64,000 nucleotides of DNA from positions 16,542,501 to 16,606,500 of the forward strand of contig OX327710.1 in the NCBI GenBank assembly GCA_946807835.1, written 5' to 3'. The notes beneath the pieces are model-generated. The model saw only the letters and a list, made by a program, of their open reading frames with translations. It was not told the DNA's origin and searched no databases. This DNA comes from Ailanthus altissimus. Lineage: Eukaryota > Streptophyta > Magnoliopsida > Sapindales > Simaroubaceae. Below are positions 10,145 through 22,632 of this stretch, in pieces. How positions within the stretch are numbered: the stretch's first letter is position 1; the number at the start of each line of letters is the position of its first letter. Position numbers and translations under genes: made by a program.

Positions 10145-12328
10145 ATGGGAAAGAAAAAGAATGAGGACGCTGGTAAGTCCAGCAATAAAGAAGTTCCAAA
10201 AGAAGGGAAAAAAGAGAAGCTCTCAGTATCTGCCATGCTTGCCAGCATGGACCAGAAAGTTGATAAACCTAAGAAGGGGTCAACCTCTTCCTCGAATGCT
10301 GCTCGCAGTACATCCCGGGCCAGGGCAGCACCAAAATGTTCATCCTATACCGACGACATTGACCTCCCCCCCTCGGATGATTATGCATCAGATGAAGAGC
10401 AACAAGAGATTGATGCCAGGAGACAACTCAGCAGACAACAGAAAAATGATGGAAAGTCACTGGACATCTCCATGACTGACAAAGAAATGAAGAAACTAGA
10501 AAAGAAAGAAATGCTTGCTGCACATGCTATAGAGCAGGCTAAGCAGGAGGCTGTTAAGGATGATCGTGATGCTTTTACTGTTGTTATTGGTAGCCGGGCT
10601 TCAGTTCTTGATGGCCAAGATGAGGCTGATGCTAATGTGCGGGACATAACAATTGATAATTTCTCTGTGTCAGCCCGTGGGAAAGAGCTCTTGAAGAACA
10701 CATCAGTGAAAATATCGCATGGGAAGAGGTATGGTTTGGTTGGACCAAATGGGATGGGCAAGTCTACACTATTAAAGCTTCTTGCATGGAGGAAGATTCC
10801 AGTACCTAAAAATATTGATGTGCTTTTGGTTGAACAAGAAGTGGTTGGTGATGATAGAACCGCACTTCAAGCAGTTGTTTCAGCTAATGAGGAGCTGATC
10901 AAACTTCGAGAAGAAGTTGCATCCTTGCAGAATTCATCTTCTGCTGCTGGTGGTGAGGACAATGATGATGCTAATGCGGATGATGCGGGAGAAAAGCTTG
11001 CTGAATTGTATGAGAAATTACAGATCTTGGGTTCAGATGCTGCCGAGTCTCAGGCATCAAAGATTCTTGCTGGATTGGGTTTCACCAAGGAAATGCAGGC
11101 TCGTCCTACCAAGTCATTTAGTGGTGGCTGGAGGATGAGAATATCCTTGGCTAGGGCACTTTTTGTGCAGCCTACTCTTTTGTTGCTAGATGAACCTACC
11201 AATCATCTTGACCTTAGGGCTGTTTTGTGGTTGGAGGAATATTTGTGCAGGTGGAAGAAAACTTTGGTGGTTGTTTCACATGATCGAGATTTTCTCAATA
11301 CTGTATGCACTGAGATTATTCATCTCCATGATCAGAAGCTTCATTTCTACCGTGGAAATTTTGATGATTTTGAGAGTGGGTATGAGCAGCGTCGCAAAGA
11401 AATGAACAAGAAGTTTGAGGTTTATGAGAAACAAGTGAAAGCTGCCAAGAGGTCAGGAAACCGGGTGCAGCAGGAGAAAGTGAAAGATAGAGCCAAGATG
11501 GCTGCAGCCAAGGAGGCATCAAAGAACAAGGCAAAACGAAAGGTTGATGAAGATGAGCTCGTGGCAGATATCCCAAAGAAGTGGCGAGATTATACTGTGG
11601 AATTCCACTTCCCTGAACCTACTGAGCTGACACCACCCCTGCTGCAGCTAATAGAAGTCAGCTTCAGTTATCCAAACCGAGAGGATTTCAGGCTGTCTAA
11701 TGTTGATGTGGGTATTGATATGGGAACTCGTGTTGCTATTGTTGGACCCAATGGGGCTGGAAAATCTACTCTGCTGAATCTTCTTGCTGGTGATTTGGTT
11801 CCAACAGAGGGTGAAATGCGGAGGAGCCAGAAATTGAGGATGGGAAGATATTCACAACACTTTGTGGACTTATTGACCATGGATGAAACACCAGTTCAAT
11901 ATCTTCTTCGACTACATCCTGATCAAGAGGGGCTTAGTAAACAGGAAGCTGTTCGTGCCAAACTTGGAAAATTTGGACTTCCCAGCCACAATCATCTCAC
12001 CCCAATTGCAAAGTTATCTGGCGGACAGAAAGCTCGGGTTGTCTTCACTTCAATCTCCATGTCAAAGCCACATATATTACTGTTGGATGAGCCTACAAAT
12101 CATTTGGACATGCAGAGTATTGATGCCCTGGCTGATGCTCTAGATGAGTTTACTGGTGGAGTTGTACTTGTCAGTCATGATTCCAGGCTCATATCATGTG
12201 TTTGTGAGGATGAAGAAAAAAGTGAAATTTGGGTTGTGGAAAATGGAACTGTGTTGCAATTCCCAGGAACATTTGAAGAGTACAAGGAGGAGCTACAAAG
12301 AGAGATTAAAGCAGAGGTTGACGAGTGA
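10145..12328 (+). CDS. ABCF4: ABC transporter F family protein (GCN20-type, ABCF4-like)
   Basis: A soluble twin-ATPase of the ABCF family; these proteins have no membrane segments and work with ribosomes and translation control. The 727-residue frame is a single uninterrupted coding exon. The N-terminal ~160 residues are Lys/Glu-rich and low complexity. Domain 1 has Walker A GPNGMGKST (200-208), signature SGG (326-328) and Walker B/D-loop DEPTNHLD (349-356). A charged Lys/Arg-rich linker (about 410-480) follows. Domain 2 has Walker A GPNGAGKST (534-542), signature LSGGQ (624-628) and DEPTNHLD (648-655). H-loop SHD motifs follow each Walker B. Domain 1 has Met instead of Ala in Walker A. Length and the N-terminus match plant ABCF4, the Arabidopsis member also called GCN4 and linked to defence in the literature; the subgroup call is from memory. 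The start is the first ATG after the leader intron. No defect is seen. Confidence 0.95.
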   Translation: MGKKKNEDAGKSSNKEVPKEGKKEKLSVSAMLASMDQKVDKPKKGSTSSSNAARSTSRARAAPKCSSYTDDIDLPPSDDYASDEEQQEIDARRQLSRQQKNDGKSLDISMTDKEMKKLEKKEMLAAHAIEQAKQEAVKDDRDAFTVVIGSRASVLDGQDEADANVRDITIDNFSVSARGKELLKNTSVKISHGKRYGLVGPNGMGKSTLLKLLAWRKIPVPKNIDVLLVEQEVVGDDRTALQAVVSANEELIKLREEVASLQNSSSAAGGEDNDDANADDAGEKLAELYEKLQILGSDAAESQASKILAGLGFTKEMQARPTKSFSGGWRMRISLARALFVQPTLLLLDEPTNHLDLRAVLWLEEYLCRWKKTLVVVSHDRDFLNTVCTEIIHLHDQKLHFYRGNFDDFESGYEQRRKEMNKKFEVYEKQVKAAKRSGNRVQQEKVKDRAKMAAAKEASKNKAKRKVDEDELVADIPKKWRDYTVEFHFPEPTELTPPLLQLIEVSFSYPNREDFRLSNVDVGIDMGTRVAIVGPNGAGKSTLLNLLAGDLVPTEGEMRRSQKLRMGRYSQHFVDLLTMDETPVQYLLRLHPDQEGLSKQEAVRAKLGKFGLPSHNHLTPIAKLSGGQKARVVFTSISMSKPHILLLDEPTNHLDMQSIDALADALDEFTGGVVLVSHDSRLISCVCEDEEKSEIWVVENGTVLQFPGTFEEYKEELQREIKAEVDE

Positions 12329-12536
12329 GGTGACACCTGTGGAATAGGTATTATTGGTTCTAGTCCCATGCTACAATTTTGCATGTTCGTGTTGTCATTT
12401 TATTCTGTAATATCAGTTCTTCTTTTCTTTTTACTATAAATATGAGTGTAATCATTTCGGGTGCGGATATGTTGGAAATACAAATCCAATTAATTCATCA
12501 ATTTTGCCCCTGCCTGTATACATGTACTGTTGCATT

Positions 12537-12542
12537 AATAAA
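12537..12542 (+). terminator. Candidate poly(A) signal AATAAA of the ABCF gene
   Basis: AATAAA lies 208 bp after the stop codon in a T-rich 3'UTR. This is a plausible near-upstream element, not confirmed. Confidence 0.4.
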
Positions 12543-12599
12543 TTTTGGTTTCGTTACATTTCTGTGAAATTCTTGACCAGTATGGGTTAAGTTTTGGCT

Positions 12600-13180
12600 C
12601 ATATATGTTTGGCTTGCATCTTATATTGCAGCAATTTATTCTGATTATGTATTTCATGAGAGAGTTCCAAAAAATGAAATCTCTAATGATCTGTTGTTCA
12701 GTTCTTTTTGGTAATTCAAATCATCTGACTGCACGACGACAGTGTTAGCAAGTGAATGCTAAATAATGGTTTCTAGGAATTATAACAATTGAAAAATACA
12801 GATTCTACTCATTTTCTTTTTATATAGTTCCTCTACAGCTTAACAGGGCAAGATACCCAGCAAGTTCCCGGCATTTGAGATTCTCATTTCATTTTTCAAT
12901 GTTATTTTCTACCTTGTTATACTAGGGCCAAATGGTGAAACATATAATTTAATTTATCTTCACTAAAAAAAAAAATGTCTTCTTATTACGACCATTGAAT
13001 TGTATCCATCATCCGATCATCATTTTAATAAAGCACCAGATCTGATGTGCACTCTCAAACGAGTATATAATTTTTTTTTTAAAAAAAAGGCACCTGCAAT
13101 AATATTAACGCACAGGCAAGTGATTTTCACTCATAAAATTCAATGCTAAACTGTCTACTTCCTTGTGTAGAAATGTTGGT
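12600..13180. other. Intergenic 3' of ABCF
   Basis: AT-rich with A/T homopolymers and no recognisable gene. Confidence 0.4.
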
Positions 13181-14110
13181 GTTTTTTGGATTAACACATG
13201 GCTATTGGCCAAACTATTTCCTGAGAAGCAAAGTTTTCCAACAATCTACCTGTTGTTGGTTCAGCTATGGTAATGGTAAAAGGGCAACTAATTGATCGAT
13301 CATATACAAATATATTGCATATGCACTTCTCTCTCATAAAAAAGATTCCAACTTCTCTCAAAAAAACCTTAGGCACACACCAAACAACCCTCACCCATCT
13401 CCACCGGAGAGGAGAGCCTTCGGCCCACTCTCCGGTAGACATATTCTCCTCTTCATCATAAGTATCACATTTCTGCTTCTTTTTTGTTATCTTTGTTTTT
13501 TCGAGCTTCTTTACAGTTTTTTCATTTGGCAATCTGGCTTGTGCAAGATTTGGCGAGCACCCTAGGCCATTGCCGAGCCTTCTCAGTCTCCACCGAGCCT
13601 CTAAGCCCCGACTCCTTGGCTTTAGCTGAGCCTTCTCGGCCTCCCACAATCTTCCTCAACCTAAGCCAGTCTTGGCTGAGACTTTGTCGATCTCTGCCGG
13701 GCCTCCACTGGATGCCACCGCCTATGTTTTTATCTTGCATGCTCTCTGAACATGCCACTACTGCAATCCATTATCAAGTAACAACCATTGCTTCCCGAGC
13801 AAACATTGCTCACCAACAACCGCTCAATCCTAAATTTGATGGGGAAATAATCTCTGATGGTGTTCAAGTCTTCCCGTAACTACTTGAGCTTGATTGGTGT
13901 TATATCTTTTGATGTATGTATTAGGTTGAGGTCTTGAATAGGTTTATTATTAAAAATCACTGTGGATGTTTAAAATTATATGGTGATGTATTTTGTATTG
14001 CTCATCTTGTATGTGAGTTGCTTTTATTCTTCTTGTGTAAGAGTAGGATTCTCTGTCCTTAATAAAGACAATGATCCCCATTTGTAAGCATAATTCTCTA
14101 ATATGAAGTC
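13181..14110. other. GC-richer unassigned block, possible transposon relic or non-coding transcript
   Basis: About 13370-13740 is clearly richer in C and G than its surroundings. It repeats a degenerate phrase like GAGCCTTCTC-GCCTCC. Open frames on both strands (13191-13649 minus, 13484-13879 plus) overlap each other and show no known motif. AATAAA occurs near 14060. I do not recognise it; it could be a fragment of a dispersed repeat. Confidence 0.35.
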
Positions 14111-15287
14111 ATGTTATGTCTCTTTTAAAAAAAAAATTATTTAAATTTGAGCATATGTCAATAGGTATATATTATATTGTCTCGATAATCCTCTAATTAT
14201 ATATTAGTAAGTTTTAAGATATAACATCTTGATTTTATGAATGATATCATATCTAATTCAATATATATATATATATATATTATAAACAAATATATTGTAA
14301 AACTTAGAGAAAGACAAAAAAAAAAAAAGAAGAGAAGAAGTGCAAGATGCAAAAGACTAGCATTCTTCTTGTACAGAGAAGCAAAATTGATAGTTACCCT
14401 GTGATTTGGCTTGCTTTTTTTTTTTTTTTTCCATTTTTCTCTTTGATTTATCAACACATATTATATCCTTCTTTTCAATATCATTTTGTCATATAAAAGT
14501 GACCAATTATCCCTTAAAAGAGAATATTAGTACTTATTGAAGAATAAAAAGAAAAAGTGATAAAAATGCAAAACTACAGGATAATTTATATATGTGATTG
14601 TTTTTCCAATTATTTAAAACGTGCTTGTATATTATTTCATTTTAATGTCAACTTTTTCTATTTAATAAAGCTAAGGTTTAGGCTAGAATTTTTAGATCTT
14701 AGATTTCATGAGTTAAGAATTGACACATTATTGAAAAATGAAAATATAGGGTTATGCTAGAAATGACACATATAGCAATGTTCTTTTAGTCAAAATGAAA
14801 AATATTGCGTTCTAGTAATTACTGAGAATGAAGACAACTTAGTGTTTAGAAACGAAAGCAATGTGATTAAGGAATGAATAATCGAGTTTCTATTTGTATT
14901 CAAGTAGTCCGAGTCTGACAAATTAACGAGAGAGCTTAGAAAGCGTTTAATCCGATAATCTCAGTATAGAAATTCATATATAAATAGCTTAGCTCTTTTA
15001 GTTATTATTATTTTTAATAATAAGATGATTAATTCTTTGTTATAATTTGAGTGGTCGTTAAAGTGTAATGTGTCCGCGATCATTTAAATTTAAATAAAAA
15101 AGATTTCTCACTTGTCTATTTTTTTTAAAAAAAAAATTATAAACCATATCTTTGTTTAAGGAAATATATCCACAAGTCCATGAAAAAGGTGGTCAATGTA
15201 TATATATATATTTACAGGCATGCGAGGGAACTCAAAATTTTGTAATGGTTGCCAATGAGAATTAATTTGCATATCCAAATGAATTTA
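14111..15287. other. Intergenic, AT-rich, with an (AT)n run
   Basis: An AT dinucleotide microsatellite lies at about 14261-14282. No gene was recognised. Confidence 0.45.
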
Positions 15288-15942
15288 GGTTATGTTTGGT
15301 ACTTAAGATTGGATTAAATTAATAATATATGATAAGATTGAATCGGATTGGACTATATTAGAAATATTTAGTAATTTGATATAATATAGGATCGGACAAA
15401 ATTAAACATATTAGTTTACGGTTAATTTAACTAAATTATATTGAGATATTAACTTATATTTAATTGTAAAATATAACAATTTTGTGTCGAAAATAATAAA
15501 TATAACTATTTTGAATTTTATTCTAAATATTTTAGTTAAAATATGTTATTATTCAATTAATAATGAATAATTTAAACAAAATTATTGAATTAATTATTAA
15601 ATAGTAATATTTTAGTTAAAATATGTTATTATTCAATTAATAATGAATAATTTAAACAAACTTATTGAATTAATTATTAAATATTCATGATTATTTTATT
15701 ATAGTATAAAATAAACATACAATAAAATATTTATATTAATAATTATAACTTTTATATATTATTATAATAATTAAACTATTTATTATCCACTTAATTATTT
15801 AATTGATAAACTATTTTTTTTAAATTGTCCAATCTTAGCTAAACCTGCAAGTAGAAATAAGATTAGTAATCTTATCATTTTAAGATTAAATTTTGAATTA
15901 GTCCACTAGTTCAATCTTAACTGAATGTTCCAAACACGAGAC
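15288..15942. mobile_element. MITE-like element with imperfect inverted ends
   Basis: The left end reads GGTTATGTTTGGTACTTAAG followed by GATTGGATTAAATT. The right end, reverse-complemented, reads CTCGTGTTTGGAACATTCAG followed by TTAAGATTGAACTAG. Both therefore share GTTTGG plus a TTAAGATTG motif in inverted orientation. The interior is extremely AT-rich and non-coding. No clear target-site duplication was found, so the superfamily is open. Confidence 0.35.
15527..15686 (+). repeat. 80-bp tandem duplication (2 copies)
   Basis: The block containing ATATGTTATTATTCAATTAA at 15541 recurs exactly 80 bp later at 15621. The copies differ at about one base (AAACAAAA versus AAACAAAC). Confidence 0.9.
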
Positions 15943-18328
15943 AAAATTTTTGTCCTGAAAATTAATTCAATCTAGCAATTAGTCAAGCTCCCAACATAGG
16001 CTTAAATATAAAGTCTTAGATTTAGTAATTTTGAATAGTATACAATACTCGGCGCATAGGACCAGTTAAACCATCACCATTAATGGTTAAACTTTCAATT
16101 AGTTGGCAAGTAGTGACTTTGCATTTGAATTAAGACGGGCTACATACAAGATTAATTAAACTTATTGTAGGAGCCAAACATTTACACATTTATATTCTCT
16201 CCATGGTTAGGTACATTTTGCACAAAAGAATTAACTAATAAATGGAATATGGACAAGTGAGTTGGGTATTCCATTGGTGCGTCTATTGACACTTCAATTT
16301 TAGATGATAGATCTCAATTTAAGCATGTACGGTAATCAAAATAGTGGGTGAGGCTATTTGAATTTTATATTGTAACTTTATTTTTTTAAATAAATCCGTC
16401 AAAATACTCAACAAACCTATTCTTTAAATAAACTTATTATTAAAATCTAAAAAATTTTGAAATTTATATTATAAACATGCCTTTGATTTTAATGTAACCT
16501 TACTAAATTAAATTAGTATTATTCCTCTTGAAAACTAGCCTGACTATAGGCTTAGGCCTATCCCAAAAATCAGCTTGAGGTTGTTAGCTTAAATCCTCCA
16601 TTTATGTCTAACACAAATGAATAGCACTCCGGGACCCTCAAATAGCTCGGATATCAACTAAATGAACCTTGACTACATTGAATACACTCTAGTGGTAGTT
16701 TCGAACTCATTTGGAACAACCGTTGGCTCACCAACTCACGCAGGCCCCATTAATTACATACCCTCAAACAACCTTAAACCCTAAATAATAAATTGAACCT
16801 AAGACTAGTGCTCCTCTCTATTTAAGCAAATAATCTTGAAGATCGCAGAAAAGTCAATGCACGTCCTCTATAAAGTAAGTGACCACAATTTTCATAGTTG
16901 GCTACTTATAAAGGTAAATGGCCTTGATTTCGGATATTCTAAATCACCACAAGCACACCAAAAATCAAGAGAAAATGGCACGATCCTATGTCTACCATAT
17001 TCAAAGCTTAAATAAATAAAGAAACGACTATAAAAAGGCAATCTTTTTGAACTTTAACTCTTTTTATAAAAATCTTATCTTTGACTTAAGCATCGGAGGG
17101 TTATTGTCAGAACCACCACCAGCGATACTATAATGAGCTTTCTTTCTTTTTTGCAAGAAAAAATCTGAGCAGTTAGAATTAGAATCCCTTTTTAGTGTAG
17201 CCCAATCCGACAAGCCCGTAATCATTCCTTCAAGAAATAAATTTAAAACTCATCGGCATAAAAATCAACATGTTTTTTTATCTACAAGTATAATAAAATT
17301 AATTTTTAGTAAATACTCATACTAAATAAATTTTTCAATCTTTTCTTCATAAAAATTTGTTTGTTTAAAACTAAAACTTTAATAATATCAATTGATCAAT
17401 CGAGAAATTTTAATAAAAAAAGATAAAAAAGTTTTCTATGTATTTAAGTTGAAAGTGTTTGTTTCTAAAAACAAGTCAAGAGCATTTATTTTATAAATTT
17501 TTTAAATATTCATATTATATTCTAATCAATTAAATCAAATTATTTACCATATGATTTAATTTTTAATTCAATTTCACTAAAAGAGTGATCTCAATTTTGT
17601 TTCTGTTAAAAGTTCAAAATTCTGAATTTTAGTTTATAAATCAATCTTAATTATACAATCTTTTTCAATTTAAATTATTATAAAATAATTAATTTTTTAT
17701 AAATAACCTTATTATTATTATTCTTGATGTCAAATAAATTTTACAATTATTTCTTTACAAAACTTAAGAATAGGCATCAACAATTGACTCTTATATAACT
17801 ATTCAGTAAAAATTAATTTTGTTACTATAATTTAATTTACCAAAATTATATTAAACATTAAGATAGGTTTATAACATAAAATTTTAAGTTATAGATTTTA
17901 ATGGTAAATTTATTTTAAAAAATGAATTTGTTGAATATTTTGGTGGATTCAAATAACCCCATCCTAAAAATATTATTTGTACACTTATTACCATTGTTAA
18001 AAAAAAAAAAATTTAAAAAGCACATAAAAAGAACAACCCACGTCGTTGAAAGGGGCGGGGTTCCCACCTCATTTGCGTTGTGTTGACATGAACATTGATT
18101 TGAGAATTAAATGATTCGAGCAAAGCCAAGCTTTAGTGTGAAATTGTGAATGATAATGGTGTAAACTTGTATCACTCGGAATATGTGCTAATATACGACC
18201 ATTGTTTTCTTGTAAATATTGGAGAAAAAGGAGATCACTTATACATATATAATGTGAATTTTCTTCCGCTTATTAATTGTTATAAGCACTTAATGCTAAA
18301 TTAAGTCTGAACTTCCTTATTATAGTTG
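15943..18328. other. Intergenic, AT-rich
   Basis: No coding frame with recognisable motifs. Contains A/T homopolymers. A slightly GC-richer stretch at 16540-16780 is unassigned. Confidence 0.45.
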
Positions 18329-20469
18329 TTATGCATATTTCGGCTTCCACGTTGTTCTTCCCCTCACTATTTCCTGCCCACGCTCAAGGCGAAGCAAATG
18401 ATCGAACTCAATTCCTTCATGTTTCATGAAGTGATGATCATTGCTGTAGTTGTTGTTGTTAACGACCCTGGAAACTGATTCCAGCAAACTATCGCCATTG
18501 CATTCTTTCCGATACTCCAAGGTTATGGCGGAAAGCTCGTGATTCTCAGGAACTGAACAAGGAATGCTCTGTAAAAAATATTTATCAATGCAGTATGTTT
18601 GGTTAACGGAAATAGCAAGAAGGAATTCGGAGCAGGAACTTCTTTGTAAAAACTATTTAAAAAGAAAAAGGACCTGAGTAAGCAATTAATCATGATTCCA
18701 CAAGGAACATGAGATGGATAATTGACCATCGAATAATTGCTGAGATTAATTTCACTAATCTTAATTTACGTACCTTGAGAAGATAGTAAACGAGTTTTAT
18801 GTGATTCACATGCTGATTTATGTCCATGTCTGTCCATCCAGGCTACACATATCTATATATTAGAAGAATATGGGGCGAAAGCTAACTGCAAATTATATGT
18901 ATTTATATTATGAATGTGGATGTCTGTGTTTTAAAATGCAGACTTTTAGCCATATAATATTGTGCAGCTCAAAAATGTTGTTTATGAATCACGGAACAGA
19001 AGAGTTAAATAATATGGTCCAAGTCTAAAATAACATATTAAAAACGTGCTAAAATTTGCATATGATCGAGAATTTTAGGTAAATATGGTACGTGAGTGTT
19101 AATAAGAACTTCCTTTTATCATAATGATACGTACCACTAATCCTGTGGAAATATAATCTGCTTTATAATCAGTGTCTATTTGCAAAAATTTTCGGGTATC
19201 GCTGTGAATGATAGGATCACAGTGCTTAGTAAAAGGCTGGATTTCCTCTACGACTTCCTCTGAATACTTGGCATATTTCCTTGTTTTCATGTTCATCATC
19301 ACATATAAGCTGCATATATGTATAAGTAATCAAAAAGCCACCCCGAAATTTAATTAAACAAAGAAAAATTCACGTGAGCTAGCTTCTTGCTGAATTAGTT
19401 TCAAATGATCAAAGCTTAGCTATAGGCTAGTGCAGATGTATATTGAAAGAGGACATGAATGCCAATATATATTAATATCAACATTTGATTGAAAAATTGT
19501 AAGTACTTTTCAACCTGGTAGATCGTATCAAAGTTTTGCCTGTCTTGAAATCACGGATATGCCAGTCACGGTTATAGCCACTCTTCCTCGACCTGTACTT
19601 CCAAGTGTCAACTTGGACAACATCCCTCCTTCAAACACACAAAACAAAATTATATAATGTGGTTGATAATTTATTTTCTGAAAAATGTTGCCAATATAAA
19701 CTAAACCTCTTCTCAATTTAACGGGGGATACAGTTCAAATTCTAACCTTCTTACGCCATTTTAAAATTTTTATTATCGATTGAAGCAACAAACTTGGTGT
19801 CAATGTTACGTAAGTATCAAATTCTCAAAAATTAAAGGAGACAAATAGTTAAATACTAGATCTATATAGTGATGCAATTTGCTAGTGTACCATGAAGGAA
19901 ATTGATCAACTTCAATTCGGGACCAACAAATCACCCATATCAGGTCCCTTATACTCATTTCTCGTGTGGAGCCGAAACCATTGGCCAGGATTCCTGAACA
20001 CTTAAGATCGTTGATTGATGTTTCCTGTACCCACCAAAAACAAATGATCATACATACAAAATTGTATGAGACGATGTTAACCAATATTGTTTTTAAAAAA
20101 TAAAATTAGAACCTGTAAATAATTCATCAAGGCCACTAGGGATAGTTTGAAATCACTTCCTATTTCGAATGATCTGACAGTAAAATTTTGCCGGAACACA
20201 CGTCCATTTTCCAACAATCTTCCGCTGCTAGTTGTGTCAGTGATATTCATATGATCAAGTTGCCTTTCTGGTGATGGTATTATAGGAGTGGTGCCATTAG
20301 TATTGTTCTTGATAAGGGCTTGGATTGGTCTCTTAACCTGAAGACCACTAACAGGATAGAATTTAGCAGGCTTATTTGCATTAACACTATTGAAGCTTCC
20401 CTTACAAATTGATGCTTTGTTCATTGAATGCGATGTGAAGAATGCTGCTGCAGCTGAAGATGTAGACAT
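18329..20469 (-). CDS. FatB-like acyl-[acyl carrier protein] thioesterase, six exons
   Basis: Hydrolyses acyl-ACP in the plastid to release free fatty acids for export. I joined exons at 20469-20113, 20024-19891, 19628-19515, 19309-19135, 18842-18774 and 18568-18329. All introns are GT-AG and phases agree, giving 362 residues with no stop. The start has a Ser/Ala-rich plastid-targeting-like N-terminus. Family motifs in order: GRVFRQNF; NGFGST; DVVQVDTW with NRDWHIRD; VMMNMKTRK; then WTDMDINQHVN with Asp267, Asn269 and His271; and EYRKEC with Glu305 and Cys306. The Asn-to-Cys spacing of 37 equals that of characterised FatB enzymes, as I recall it. The 69-bp exon 5 and six-exon layout also match FatB. 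It is about 50 residues short because the hydrophobic stretch between transit peptide and first hotdog domain is missing. It is divergent from housekeeping FATB, so substrate preference cannot be read from sequence. Confidence 0.88.
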
Positions 20470-20546
20470 GGTGATCGGGTGAAGATCTTTGGAATTGTTT
20501 TGCAGATCTAGTGCATGTATGATATGAGAAAAACCTGTTGAGATAC

Positions 20547-20568
20547 ATATATATATATATATATATAT
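20547..20568. repeat. (AT)n microsatellite upstream of the FatB-like gene
   Basis: An uninterrupted AT dinucleotide run lies about 80 bp upstream of the FatB-like ATG on the minus strand. It could supply TATA-like sequence or lie in the 5'UTR. Confidence 0.8.
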
Positions 20569-20569
20569 T

Positions 20570-22627
20570 TTTATGGAGCCGCATTAAAAAATGGAGCTAC
20601 ATTATATTAATTAAGAAGCCTAATTACTGAATTAATAGTTAAGAGCCATAAATAAGAGTTTGACATTTATAATCTTGCTAGTTGCTTGTCACAGTCTAGA
20701 TGTTGACATCAAAATAACTATCATAATTCTCTTATTATTAGATTTAGGGAGGAGGAATTTAAATACAAAACTTCAATATTAATGGAGATTGCGATTACTA
20801 CAAGGCTGTGCCTATAACTAGGCTACAATAACTGCATGTTTATTCTAAGTCGATTATTAAATTGCATGACAGAAATAACGATAAAAAAAAGCGCATGCAT
20901 GCACCATATGGATATATAGGTGAAGAAAAAGACAAGAACGAACATGGAAAAACGAAGAGATACAAGAAACTAACTAATTTAGCAGTCTCAGCTCTGCGTA
21001 TTCCTAACAATTTTTTCTTTCTTTCAGCTAAAGATTGTTATCATCTGGTATGAGAGCCCAGGTTGTGCAGATATGGTAGTGATACAATCTTCTGAATTTA
21101 TGGTTGCTGATATGATTACTGCATTATCGTATACGATTGTCAAACATCGCAAAATTGAACCTCTAAATGTAGATGTTTGGAAGAACTATCAAATTTCAGC
21201 CCTTCTTCTAAAACTTGAAATTCTAAGCTAAATTCAGAAATTATAAGTTATCCTTTTTCTCTTTTCATTTTTTTGGGAGGAAATTAAAGGCCAGTCCAAA
21301 TAACCAGTAAAATTATTAAGGAGAAAAAAAATGACATGCAAAATCTAGCATTTCTTACAAAGAGAAACTTTAATTCCTTTACCTGTGGCTTGGCATTGCG
21401 GTTTGCTCAATGCAGGTTTACAAATTCAACACAAACTTGTGCATACAAACTTGTGTATGCAGGTTTACAAATTCCTTTACCCCGTAAACTTGTGTATTCA
21501 ACACAAATTTTTTGTTACTAAACTAGTGTTAGGCATGTAACCGTCCTCATATTGTGACGAAAAATGAGCTGGAATAAATTAAATTCAATCACTGGCGGAG
21601 CTAGTACAAGTTTACGGGGTGTCCATAATTGTGAATTTATTTATGTAGGTTAAATTAAAAAAAAAAATTATGTAGGAAAAGAATTATAAATATAAAATTC
21701 TTTTGTATTAAAAAAATTATGTATAGATGAGACTAGTTACAAATATAAAATTAAGTTTTATTAAGATAAGAGAATTAAATTAAAAAAATATAAAATAGAG
21801 ACTACTTGAAAATTCACATTAGAGCATTTAATGACTTAGGAATAAGTAATAAAATAGACAAGACATTTTTTTATCACCTAACTTTAATTATAGACCTAAA
21901 TAAAGAGTCAATTACTTAGTTATTATTAATCTAAGACTAAGCCTAATTAATTTTAAAAAGTTTAATTAAAACAGGCTTTATTCATTTTACATAAGTTACT
22001 AGAATGTAACATTTGATTTTTAGTGAAACAACTTAGGTTAACTTAAAAGATCTGGTAAGTCATAAGATAACTTGGACTAGACTTTTTATGTTAGAGCTAG
22101 AAAGTTTATAAGTCTGCCAGTCTCTCTGTTATTTTAAATTTTAATCAAACTCTAAATCTTATAAATAATGCCTATATATAAAAGAGATAGAGAGTAGTAA
22201 ATAGTAGATTTTTTAAAATACTTATTATATGTTAAGAGAGAGAATTAGTCTAATAATTTTCTCTTGATTTATGGCATTGCTTAGAAAAATCTACGTGTTC
22301 ACACGCGTTAATTTGAGTAGAAAAGACTATAATCAATTAATTTAAGTTTATTTAAATGAAGAATTGAGATAATTCTCTAACCCTATACATATAATAATAA
22401 ATAAAATGATCTAATTTTTACATTAATTTTATTAAAATAAAAAAAATTTACCAACACATGCCCGCTATGAAAAAAAAAAATTTCTTCCTTAAGTTGATCA
22501 AAGGCTAATTTTGAGCCCACAATAAAAATATGTTTTGAGTCTTTGGTGAAAAATTATTTAAGTTCTTAATAAAAATAATTATATAAGATTTATAAAATTG
22601 GATAAAAAGTTTGTATTCTAACTCATG
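20570..22627. other. Intergenic, with a short repeat/hairpin cluster
   Basis: No gene recognised. TGCAGGTTTACAAATTC occurs at 21411-21427 and 21458-21474. Between and overlapping them is a perfect 7-bp hairpin (GCATACA-AACTTG-TGTATGC, about 21441-21460). The remainder is AT-rich. Confidence 0.5.
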
Positions 22628-22632
22628 GTGAT

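Noticed and set aside
10381..10761. Minus-strand frame opposite the ABCF gene
   Set aside because: A shadow of the strongly supported ABCF coding frame.
13191..13649. 152-codon minus-strand open frame
   Set aside because: Overlaps another long frame on the plus strand, low-complexity composition, no recognisable domain.
19806..20084. 92-codon minus-strand open frame as a separate small gene
   Set aside because: Part of it is exon 2 of the FatB-like gene. The rest reads through intron sequence.
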